Assembly (NCBI GenBank): GCA_934479825.1
Contig: CAKSOW010000005.1
Coordinates: 47,143-111,142 of the forward strand
Reading direction: 5' to 3'
Source: an uncultured Eubacteriales bacterium
GTDB lineage: Bacteria; Bacillota; Clostridia; Oscillospirales; CAG-382
DNA length: 64,000 nt
Below, in pieces: positions 23,323 to 32,207 of the stretch. Position numbers and translations under genes: made by a program. The notes beneath the pieces were generated by a model, which worked only from the letters and a program-made list of their open reading frames with translations, ran no database searches and was not told the DNA's origin. The stretch's first letter is position 1. Each line of letters begins with the position of its first letter.

Positions 23323-24390
23323 TTATTTTTCAAGGCCTAAGCTTTCATACCAGTCTTTCACCGTACTTTCCGACGCACTCGAAGAAAAGCGCTTTCCTTC
23401 CAGCCATTCACCGCTATCCGATAAAGCTTTCAGATTTTCGGCACTCTGTCCAAGCGGCGAGCTGGCCGAGGTGCAGAACGGAATAACTGTCTTGCCGGAA
23501 AAATCGTTAGCTTCTACAAAACCGTTGACCGGCCAAGCCGCAATGCCCCACCAGATCGGGTAGCCGATAAAAACCGTGTCATAGCTGTCCCAGTCCGGCA
23601 CTTCCGTCTGCGTAAGCTCTACCTTGCGCTTTTCGGCATCTGCATGTTCGACAGAAACACGGCTGTCGGCGTTGTTGTACGACAGATCCTCGCTCGTATA
23701 CGGCTCTTGGGGAACTAACTCAAACAGCGTTCCGAAAGAAGCGTCAGCCAGATATTCCGATACGCGTTTGGTACTGCCGGTTGCCGAAAAATAGACGATA
23801 AGCGTCTTTCCGGCTTGTTCTGCTGTGCCCGGCTCGTCAGACGTTTCCTGCGGCTCTGTTTTTTCTTCTGAATCAGGTGCTTGTGCCGTTTTGCGGATAC
23901 TTACCGTCTCCGTCTGTTCTTCCCAACCGACTGTGTATCCGAAGCTTTCGGCTACAAAACGGATCGGAAGCATGGTGCGGTCATGGATCACAGTCGGTGC
24001 AACGTCCAGCGTCTGCTTTTCGCCGTTCAGATATGCGTCGGTACTGCCGATCGTGAGCTTGATTTCGTCCGTGCCGCAGGTCAGCGTCACAGTCTCCGTC
24101 GTTTCATCCCACAAAACCGTGCCGCCCATGGCTTCCACCACAGCACGAACCGGCATAAGTGTGCGGTCGTCACGTACAACCGGCGCTGTGCCGCGGCCGG
24201 GATCAATTTCCGTCTGCACACCGTTTACGCTCATAAGGGGATTGCCTATCTGCATGGTCAAAACAAATTCTGCGTTCCCGGAGCCCGGAAGAACCGGAAC
24301 AGCCGTCTGCGATTCCGACGCACAGCCGGTTACGGCAATCAAAGAAATTAAAAGCAAAAACGCAAAACTGACACGAAGAAGTTTTTTCAT
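23323..24390 (-). CDS. Lipoprotein flavodoxin with copper-amine-oxidase-like N domains
   Basis: 355 residues. Residues 1-24 are a lipoprotein signal ending at a lipobox-like VTGC (Cys23). Residues about 45-170 hold two copies of the copper amine oxidase N-terminal-like stalk domain (SVNGVQTEI...RTLMPVRAVVEAMGGTV and YLNGEKQ...RTMLPIRFVAESFGYTV). After an acidic linker, residues about 195-355 are a flavodoxin: TLIVYFSATGSTKRVSEYLA is the phosphate-binding loop, then YDTVFIGYPIWWGIAAWPV and VIPFCTSASSPLG. This is an extracytoplasmic flavodoxin-like protein, last gene of an operon of redox proteins. Its partner and whether FMN is loaded outside the cell are unknown. Confidence 0.88.
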   Translation of the reverse strand: MKKLLRVSFAFLLLISLIAVTGCASESQTAVPVLPGSGNAEFVLTMQIGNPLMSVNGVQTEIDPGRGTAPVVRDDRTLMPVRAVVEAMGGTVLWDETTETVTLTCGTDEIKLTIGSTDAYLNGEKQTLDVAPTVIHDRTMLPIRFVAESFGYTVGWEEQTETVSIRKTAQAPDSEEKTEPQETSDEPGTAEQAGKTLIVYFSATGSTKRVSEYLADASFGTLFELVPQEPYTSEDLSYNNADSRVSVEHADAEKRKVELTQTEVPDWDSYDTVFIGYPIWWGIAAWPVNGFVEANDFSGKTVIPFCTSASSPLGQSAENLKALSDSGEWLEGKRFSSSASESTVKDWYESLGLEK

Positions 24391-24413
24391 ACGGATTCAT
24401 CCTTTCAGAATAA

Positions 24414-24606
24414 TTACCAGTTTTTCTTTTCCTTGGAGGTATCTTGATTTTTCTTGCGCTCTTCCACAATATGGACAAACCATTCGACCATAGCCTGTCT
24501 GCAAAGCGTCAAGCACACACCTTTCGCATTCGTCCTTTGTAACCTGATAGACGCCATAGCCTAAAATCGGCATTTTTACGCCGTTGGATAAGACTGCATA
24601 TTCCAC
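24414..24606 (-). pseudogene. Collapsed aldo/keto reductase: both ends joined, middle deleted
   Basis: From ATG 24606 the frame reads MEYAVLSNGVKMPILGYGVY and CVLDALQTGY, a perfect aldo/keto reductase N terminus. It then goes out of sense near 24485-24492. In a neighbouring frame, from there to TAA at 24414, the sequence reads VEWFVHIVEERKKNQDTSKE, the typical C terminus of the same enzymes. So about 200 codons of the barrel, including the catalytic Tyr and Lys, were lost in one deletion. The operon around it stayed intact. Confidence 0.8.
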
Positions 24607-24608
24607 AT

Positions 24609-25145
24609 TTATACCTTCTTTCCCATCTCATACGCCTGATGATAGGCCGGAGTGTTCTTGATTTCCCCAATCTGCCAAGCGCCTGTGCCGTAAATAATTC
24701 CGGCCTCGCGCGCTCCCTCTAAGCAGTCCTCCGTGAAACCGCGGAAGGTCTCCATTGTGCGGAAAAGATTTGCTTTATCGGTATCAGCCGCCGTTAAGAT
24801 GAAATAAAAATCTTTATCGGTCATTTCCGTATACCGCGGCACTGTGCGGTCAATGAGCGTTTTCATCTGCCCGTCCATAGAGTAGAAATACACCGGCGTG
24901 GCAAACACGATTACATCCGCCTCGACCATCTTGTTCAGAATGTCCGCCATATCGTCTTTCTGCACACACTTGTGCGTTGTGTTACAGACACCGCAGCCGC
25001 GGCAATAGCCGATGTTCTTTTCCGCTAAAAAAATCTTTTCAACCTTGTTGCCGTTCTCTTTGGCTCCCTCGGCAAAGCGGTCACATAAAAGATCGGAATT
25101 TCCGTGTTTTCTCGGGCTCGCCGAGAGAATAAGCACCTGTTTCAT
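24609..25145 (-). CDS. Flavodoxin-family NAD(P)H-dependent FMN reductase
   Basis: 178 residues. Starts with MKQVLILSASPRKHGNSDLL, the FMN-phosphate loop of the NADPH-dependent FMN reductase fold. CRGCGVCNTTHKCVQKDD is the Cys-rich segment typical of the iron-sulfur-flavoprotein-like subgroup, and VFATPVYFYSMDGQMKTLID is the flavin-ring loop. Cytosolic. It likely transfers electrons from NAD(P)H to flavin or quinone-like substrates. It ends 2 bp before the broken aldo/keto reductase ATG and starts right next to the decarboxylase-like gene stop. Confidence 0.85.
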   Translation of the reverse strand: MKQVLILSASPRKHGNSDLLCDRFAEGAKENGNKVEKIFLAEKNIGYCRGCGVCNTTHKCVQKDDMADILNKMVEADVIVFATPVYFYSMDGQMKTLIDRTVPRYTEMTDKDFYFILTAADTDKANLFRTMETFRGFTEDCLEGAREAGIIYGTGAWQIGEIKNTPAYHQAYEMGKKV

Positions 25146-25466
25146 TTATTCTGCCTCCCAGATTTCCTTTGCCAGGTTAAACGCCGCCCAGGCTTTCGGC
25201 CAACCGGCATAGAACGCGGCATGTGTCAGAATTTCAGCGATCTCCTCACGGGTCACGCCGTTTTTCTTGGCATTTGTCAAGTGGAATTTCAATGAGCTGT
25301 CCAAGATTCCGCTCGCCATAAGCGCCGTGACGGTGACAATACTGCGGTCCCGTGCGGAAAGTTTGTCGGTACGCGACCAGACCTCTCCGAAAAGAACATC
25401 ATCGTTGAGCTCAGCAAATTTTGGTGCAAATGTGCCGAGCGCGTCTCTTCCTGCTGTTACTGCCAT
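25146..25466 (-). CDS. Carboxymuconolactone decarboxylase-family protein
   Basis: 106 residues, all within the CMD domain: WSRTDKLSARDRSIVTVTAL and EILTHAAFYAGWPKAWAAFN. The catalytic CxxC of AhpD-type peroxidase partners is absent, so this is the gamma-carboxymuconolactone decarboxylase-like subgroup, which in gut Clostridia usually sits next to flavodoxins and aldo/keto reductases. Real substrate unknown. Its stop touches the start of the FMN reductase gene; translation is probably coupled. Confidence 0.85.
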   Translation of the reverse strand: MAVTAGRDALGTFAPKFAELNDDVLFGEVWSRTDKLSARDRSIVTVTALMASGILDSSLKFHLTNAKKNGVTREEIAEILTHAAFYAGWPKAWAAFNLAKEIWEAE

Positions 25467-25494
25467 AAAGATTCTTCTTTCTGTTAATTTGTAT

Positions 25495-26022
25495 TTAATG
25501 GCGGTTCATACTGTTTTGCAGCTTTTCAAGCCATTCTTTTATGTCTCTGTCGGCGCTGTCCGCTTTGCAACCGCGCACAGACAAGCCCGGCAGTAATTTT
25601 GCGCCCGGAAAATGTCTTTCCAAATCGCCGATACTCCCACCGAAGCCGCTTCCCTCATGCGTACAAAACGGACACAAAATCTGACCGTTAAGTCCTCCCT
25701 GCTCCAAAAAGCTGAAAACCGCCATCGGTACGGTATTCCAATAATTCGGATATCCGAGGAAGATTACGTCATAATCGGAAAAATCGGCATATTTGACTAA
25801 GGCCGGCCGCGCGTTCTCCCGTTGCTCCTGTTGCGCTTGGGCAATACAGGTGTTATAAGACGTCGAATACGGCGTTTTCTGCTCAATTTTAAAGAGTTCT
25901 CCACCGGTTTCTGCTGCAATTTTTTCGGCAATTTTTTCGGTATTGCCGACAGCAAGCTTTTTGATCTGTCCGCAGACATAGTTTTCTCCGGCTCTGGAAT
26001 AATACGCAACAAGCGTTTTCAT
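25495..26022 (-). CDS. Flavodoxin
   Basis: 175 residues. MKTLVAYYSRAGENYVCGQI then VGNTEKIAEKIA gives the FMN-phosphate loop; DVIFLGYPNYWNTVPMAVFS is the flavin-stacking loop, and CPFCTHEGSGFGGSIGDL the second loop. It is the cytosolic counterpart of the lipoprotein flavodoxin at the end of the same operon. First gene of the unit, divergent from a LysR regulator gene 113 bp away, which likely controls it. Confidence 0.9.
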   Translation of the reverse strand: MKTLVAYYSRAGENYVCGQIKKLAVGNTEKIAEKIAAETGGELFKIEQKTPYSTSYNTCIAQAQQEQRENARPALVKYADFSDYDVIFLGYPNYWNTVPMAVFSFLEQGGLNGQILCPFCTHEGSGFGGSIGDLERHFPGAKLLPGLSVRGCKADSADRDIKEWLEKLQNSMNRH

Positions 26023-26066
26023 GAAATCATCTCCTTGTTTTCGACATCAGTATAGCATAAAAACGC

Positions 26067-26095
26067 TTGACAGGGAATAGCCGATGTGTTATGAT
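26067..26095 (+). promoter_or_regulatory. Promoter of the LysR gene
   Basis: TTGACA 26067-26072, 17-bp spacer, TATGAT 26090-26095. It lies in the 112-bp divergent region that also must hold the flavodoxin-operon promoter (a TATACT on the reverse strand at 26050-26055). Confidence 0.75.
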
Positions 26096-26134
26096 AGTAT
26101 CAACCAAAAGTTTATGCAAAAAGGAAGTGAACAC

Positions 26135-27004
26135 ATGGTTCATCCGCTTTTAAATACATTTTTGGCAGTAGCCGAAAGCGGCAGTTTCACAAAGGCGGCG
26201 GAAAAGCTGTATATCACGCCGACGGCAGTCATGAAACAGATGAACGCCTTGGAGGAACACTTGAATTTAAAACTCGTGGAAAGAACATCCGGAGGGATCC
26301 GGTTGACGCCGGCCGGTGAAATGATTCGTGCCGATGCGCTGTTTCTGACGGATTATTCGCAAAAAGCGTTGGCCAAGGCGCATGCCCGTGCGCACATTTC
26401 CGACACGACTTTTTGTGTGGGAACGTCGCTTCTAAATCCGGCCAAGCCTTTTATGGATCTATGGTACAAGCTCGGCAAATTCTTTCCGGATTACAAACTG
26501 CATCTTGTGCCGTTTGACGACGATCACACAGACATATTATCGGAGGTCGCAAAGCTTGGCGAGAAATTTGATTTTCTCATCGGAGTATGTGATTCCAAGG
26601 CATGGCTATCGCTCTGCCGTTTCACACCGTTGGGAAGATACAGGAAAATGATTGCCGTATCGCGCGATCATCCTCTTGCGGCAAAAGAAAGAGTCACTTT
26701 ACAGGATCTGCACGGACGGACGCTTCTTATGGTATGCAAAGGGGATTCGGGTGTGAATGACCGGATCCGTGCAGATATAGAGCAGAATCATCCGGAAATA
26801 ACTATTGAAGACACGCCGCAATTTTACGATTTATCGGTGTTCAACGCGTGCGCGGAGTCCGACAAGGTACTTTTGACCATCGAGTGTTGGCGCGATGTAC
26901 ATCCGTATCTTGTCACGATTCCCGTGGAATGGGACTATTCGATTCCGTATGGATTGCTATACAGTCTGGACGCGCCGGAGGATGTCTGTCGGTTTGCGGC
27001 GTGA
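26135..27004 (+). CDS. LysR-family transcriptional regulator
   Basis: 289 residues from ATG 26135; AAGGAAGTG precedes it, and an earlier in-frame ATG has no ribosome site. N-terminal helix-turn-helix: LNTFLAVAESGSFTKAAEKL, YITPTAVMKQMNALEEHLNL. The C-terminal part is a substrate-binding-like effector domain (DFLIGVCDSKAWLSLCRFTP). It is divergent from the flavodoxin/CMD/FMN-reductase operon, the classic layout for a LysR regulator that controls its neighbours, perhaps in response to redox or electrophile stress. Confidence 0.9.
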   Translation: MVHPLLNTFLAVAESGSFTKAAEKLYITPTAVMKQMNALEEHLNLKLVERTSGGIRLTPAGEMIRADALFLTDYSQKALAKAHARAHISDTTFCVGTSLLNPAKPFMDLWYKLGKFFPDYKLHLVPFDDDHTDILSEVAKLGEKFDFLIGVCDSKAWLSLCRFTPLGRYRKMIAVSRDHPLAAKERVTLQDLHGRTLLMVCKGDSGVNDRIRADIEQNHPEITIEDTPQFYDLSVFNACAESDKVLLTIECWRDVHPYLVTIPVEWDYSIPYGLLYSLDAPEDVCRFAA

Positions 27005-27038
27005 GGGGCAGCCCCGGCAGGGTCTGCCGGGAAGCCGC

Positions 27039-27059
27039 GTTACTTTTGTGAAAAGTAAC
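27039..27059. repeat. GTTACTTTT hairpin
   Basis: GTTACTTTT-GTG-AAAAGTAAC, followed by AAAAGAGTGCTTTTCC. Same family as the hairpins around the two large repeats, here alone and preceded by a GC-rich dyad CCCCGGCAG...CTGCCGGG. Confidence 0.75.
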
Positions 27060-27086
27060 AAAAGAGTGCTTTTCCGAAAAAACACA

Positions 27087-27117
27087 GTCCGCCCGACGGT
27101 AAAACCATCGGGCGGAC
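27087..27117. terminator. Terminator between lysR and the giant surface-protein gene
   Basis: GTCCGCCCGACGG / CCATCGGGCGGAC (27087-27099 with 27105-27117), 5-nt loop. It lies between convergent genes and probably serves the reverse-strand surface-protein gene (ends 27136). Confidence 0.8.
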
Positions 27118-27135
27118 AATTTAACTTCTTTTACC

Positions 27136-30100
27136 CTAATTTTCCGGTGCGTCAAGCACTTTTCTTTCGCAAAGCGGCTTTAAGGCTTCAAGACTTTCAA
27201 ATACCATCACACGCACTTCGTCAAAATACGTTTCACTGTCAAAGTCATATTCGCCGAGTGTTCCGCCGAAAAGCTTCGCATCGCCATCGACCGAAACGGT
27301 CTTCATGCGCGCAAATCTTCCGTCCCGATAACCGGCTAATACAATCACACAGTCACGTCCGCGTGGGTCGACAACAAAAGAACAAATTGACAGCGGATTG
27401 CTTTGGCGTACCTCTAATGTCGGAGTTCCCACTCCGCGCCGATACCAAGCTATATCGCTCTTAACCGTATAACCGTCCACGGTGACTTCGCAATAGTAAT
27501 ACTTGTTCTCCCCCACCGTGTCGGGTAAAGTCAGTACAGACGTGTTGGCGTTTTCAATCTTTGTCCCCGAAGAGAATTGATATTCCCCTTTCCAGCCGTA
27601 TGCTCCATTGTATACAACATTATATTCGTAGCTTACTTCATACCATTGATATGTAACGTCTTTGTCTTCAAATCCGGCAGATCTGACCGCTTCCACCGAC
27701 AGCGTTCCGCTCTCGTCCGCACCAAGAATCACATCTTTCGGCTGTGTCCCGATAGAAACCGGCGCAGGCAACACTTCGACATTCTGCAAAGAGCTCTTGT
27801 ATTCACCGCCATACCAAACGTGGTCGTTATAGAAGTAATATGCCTTGCCTTCGTCCAGAATATCCGTAAAATTGCAGTCTGCCGTGCGCAAGTAAGTAAA
27901 TTTACCGCTCTTAATGAGCGTTCTTTTGCGTGCCGCAAGGAAAAGCTTTAAACTTTCAACGTTTTCCACGGTCAGATGGCCGGTTTCCTGATAACTGGTA
28001 AACCGGACTTGCGCATCTAATGTGCCGTTCTTTATGGTGTAAGTGCCGAATACGTTAATTTCTGAGTTTTCATTCTCGGTCTTTAACGTCTTTCCGTTCA
28101 GATCAAACGTGATATTTTCACCGTACAATTCGAGGTTTCTGTATGTGCCCTGCTCACTGCCATCCGAAAAGACTGTATCATAAAGTAACCGCACAGTCGC
28201 ACCCGGCATTTCTTTGACAGCGTCAAAGGCGGTCTCAATATTGCCGTAGGTCTGACCAAACCGTTTGCGTCAATCACTTCAATGCTTATGAACAAACCGC
28301 AGCTAGCGCAGACACCGTCTTCTGAAACAGTTTCATGCGCGCATTCCACCGATACGACGGCTGTACGCGTTCTGACAAGCAGGTTTCCGCTCTGAACATA
28401 GCCGGTATAGCGGTATTTGCCTGAGGCAAGGTTCGCCGTTTCCACCGTCAGCTCACGGTCATATGCGTTTTCTATCTTTCCGTCCGGGCCAAACCACCGA
28501 TACGTACTTTCGCCGTTTGCCTGAATGCTAAGCGTCACCGTTTTGCCGGAAGGATACGGGACAAGAACATCCTGCGGTTCGGCGGCAAGAATCCCATCCG
28601 CCGGCACAATGGAAAATCCCCCGTCCGGCGCAAGATCGGTCTTGTTCAATAGCGCGTCAAGCGTTTCGCTTGTTGCGTTTGCAACCGATAAAGCGCGGTT
28701 GGGTGCGAGCATATCAAAGAGATCGGGAGCGTTTTCGTCCCCGTATTGAACCGAGCCGACAACGCCGCTGTAAAACGCACCGGTCGCCCCATCAAGCAGC
28801 TCCATGCCGGAGATACGGCTGTCGGTAAACTCCACAAAGCCCTCTGTCATCACAGCAGTCGCCGGTGTGTCGATAACGGTATCCTTCAAAAAGAGTTTGC
28901 CGGAGTTAACAATCACGCCGATACTTGAATCGCCATCTTCGCTTTTTCCAACCGTTACTTTTTCCAAGGAAAGCGTACCGTCTATGTATATGGTATCCTC
29001 CGCAGCAATTGTCAATACGCCGTTTTTGACGGTCACGTTTCCCGTATCTTCAACATTAAGCACCGGTTCTGCATTAAGAACCAGCGTATGGCCGTTTAAG
29101 TCAACAACACTGTTTCCGGACATATAGATGCCGCCCTGACTCTCCACATTCTTGAACAATGTAATGACAGCGCCGTCGGTATCGATTTCCGAAGCAAAAT
29201 TCTCACTGCTGTCGTAGTAACGAGTGGGTTCTCCATCCCGTTCCACGCTGAAAAACGCGTCTTTCGGGTCGGCACAGCCTCTTTCCATGCCCTTTATCAC
29301 AATGTCGCCGGTGATAGCCGCGCCGGGAATGGATAAAGCGCCTTCCCACATGGCGTACTCGTATTCGTCAAAGACTTTTCCGCCTATCGTAACGGTCAAT
29401 TCATACGGCAGATACGTAAAACCGCCCAAGCTATCGGTTAAATACGCCACATAGTCCGTGCTGAACATGGCATAGGACGAGCCTTCAAAGCTAAGTCCTT
29501 CCAGTTCTGCCGTAACCTTAACCGGCTTGGTCGGAGCGCTGGCCTTGACCGTATAGGTTTTGCCGCTGCCAACCGACAGGCCGTCCACCGAAAGGATCCC
29601 GCTTTCTTCGGAATAGGTAAAACCGGCAAAGTTTTTTCCGTTTTCGAGAACCGAAACATTCTCTTTGGCCGGATATCCGTCCTGCGAAAGCAAGGTAACG
29701 GAAAAATCGTCGCCGGGATACAGCTTGGTAACCGGTTGTTCTTCGGCAAGCACCACGCCCGACAGCTTATAGTCGACCGTCGAACTCGGAGCGCCCAGTA
29801 AATAGGCCTGCCCCAACATGAGTTCGTTGGAATGGGAGCTTATGATATCAAGTTTATAATCATCATACATTCTGTTTCCCGTTTGAGCGGTAAACAGATA
29901 GGTGGCATTCCGGTCGCCGCCGCCCTCACCCATATACGAAAGCGTCGCTTCGCCGATTCTTACATAGCCGCTTTGAGCATTTTCGCGGCCGTAAAGAATT
30001 ACACTGTACGGGTCGCTTCCATAAACAAGTCCGCCCATTCGCACCCAAAGTCCGGTGCAGGCAAAAGGCTTGGTGCTCTTAAAGGAAAGACTGAACACAT

Positions 30101-32174
30101 AGCGTTCCTTGTCGCCGTCTTTTTCGCCGAATCCGCTGAAATCGCCGCCATACCGCTCGAAAAGCAGGCATCTGTAACCGTTGTAACCGTTGTTTCCGGT
30201 TGATTCTCCGGCCGTCACCTGAACCGAATTTTCGTCGAGGATATCGCGAACGACAGCAATGTCTGCCGCCGGACCTCCGAGGGCGGCCGCCGTGTCGCCT
30301 GTCAGACCGCAGGCACAGTGCGCGGTCTTGAAGCCCGAAACCGTGTAGTCGGTACCATAGACAAAATTATGAAGTTCGCCCGTCGCGCCATACGGACAGC
30401 CGGTGCAGGCATAACTGTGCCGCAAACCGTCGTTAAGCACGGTATAAACGATATTGTGCTTTTCTTTCCGGACATAGCCGCAGACCGAACAGGTGGTACT
30501 GTGATATTGTTCATCGGCCGCGGTCACTTCCCCATAGGTATGCGCAATCTCGTACCGGGCACCGCAAGCGCCGCAGATCTGGATATGTTTATCCGGGTAA
30601 GCAGTCGTATCAAAGGTATGCGCAAGCGTCTCCCTGTAACTGCATTCGGTGCAGGCACGTTCGTGTCCTTCGCCGTAGCCCAGATCCGTGCAGACGATGT
30701 TGTGCCTGCTATTGGAAGAAAAGCCGCAGTCGACACAGGTATGCGTGTGCATTTGCGTCGGATCCGGCTCATACGGCGCATAATCGTCAAAGTTATGTTT
30801 CATATAGCCGTACGCGCCGCATTCGGTACAATAGCGTTTGTGATTCTTGTAGTCCTCGTATGCAAACGCATAGGTATGTTCCACATAGGCGCCGGCATAT
30901 TGGCAAACCGTGCAGACCATGCGGTGTTCGTCGGCATTGTCGATCTGAACGGCTTTGAAATCGTGGGCAAGCGTATGCACGCCGCCGCAGACAGAGCAAA
31001 CCATCGTATGGCCGTCCGCGCTTTTGTCGGACACGGTGTAATCGTGCGCTTCGGTATAGCTGTTGCCGCACTTGGTGCAGACATACTCGTGTACCGTATC
31101 AAGGAGATCTTTGACTTCGTAGATATGACCCAGGCAGATCTCGGAAAGCTCGCTGATCTCACCCGAAAATTTTCCGGCCGAGCGTTCGTAGAATACGTAC
31201 ATACGATCGTTTTCCTTATCGACATCGGACGGAATGGCAAACGTTCCGGCAAGGCTTGATTGGGGCGTTGTGTCAAAAACTTTGCGCATATAATACGAAA
31301 CGGTTCCGTCCGGCTTTACGATAATGAACGAAAGACCGCTGTTCTCCCCTGCCGCCGCATTCAAGCGGATATCGTAAGAAAGGGAATTGTCGCTTGCAAC
31401 GCTTGCTTTGACGCTTGAAATATAAATATCCGTCTGCGGCACATTCAATTTCCATGCCGTCGCGTTATTCGTCACAGCGGTAAACGTGTTTGAGCTTTCG
31501 ATATTCTCTGCCGGCAGTAAAAGCGGCGCTTCACCGGCAACCGAGTGTACATTGAAAGCCGCCTTTTTGAGGTTGACCGCCGGGCGGAGCGAACTGGTCG
31601 AATCAGTTGAAGTGGACAGTTTACCATCCCCCGCAACATAGGTATAGCAGCTGTACAGACTTTCACCCACCGTGCGAAGCCACCAAGCGTTTCCGATGGC
31701 GAGTGTTGCCATCGGAAGGCTGCTCGCCTCCTTGTAGGAAAGGGCAAACAGCGCTTCGTCATCCAGCGCGCCGTTACACCGGACACTGAAAAATTGCATT
31801 ACATACCGAAGCGTCAAAGTTACAGACTCGTCTTTTTTTGTCACCCGCAGAACGGTGTTTTTTTGAAGGTCGCTAAATTCCTTGTCGTAGCACGCGGTAA
31901 AGGCAGCCTTCAAGCCACTTGTGCTATTTGTGGTGTTATTCGCCGTTCCCATAAGATTATCGGCAAGAAGCAGCATGCCGCTTTCGTCGTCGGTGTTGGT
32001 TTTGTCGCTTTGGATAACGTTCCACACAATGGGTTCATCGCTTCCGGCAAAGGTGAGCTTATCGCCGGTTTTAATGCCGAATTTGACGGAACCTGCCGCA
32101 AAAGCGGCCACCGACAGGGTAAATGCACCAAGCAGTATGCCAAGTGCCAGAAAACAGATCTTTTTCGGTTTCAT
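27136..32174 (-). pseudogene. Giant secreted repeat protein with one apparent frameshift
   Basis: The first frame starts at ATG 32174 (signal peptide MKPKKICFLALGILLGAFTL) and runs to 28098. The second frame, open to 27136, continues after FISIEVIDANG with FGQTYGNIETAFDAVKEMPG. One added base near 28258-28265 (a T-run on the coding strand) restores a single protein of about 1680 residues. Residues 30-210 are a DUF6273-like module (WWLRTVGES, LRPAVNLKK). Residues about 350-660 are some ten repeats of about 30 residues with HxxxCxxCG, e.g. HTMVCSVCGG and HRMVCTVCQY. Then come beta-rich and parallel-helix-like segments, and Ig-like stretches at the end. No anchor or sortase motif seen. It may be secreted or wall-associated. 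Confidence 0.75.
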
Positions 32175-32207
32175 CGTTTTCCTCCTTAGATTTATGGCAG
32201 AATATTT

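Noticed and set aside
30318..31259. Open frame of 313 codons antisense to the giant surface gene
   Set aside because: Codon shadow of the cysteine-repeat region; no ribosome site or domain.
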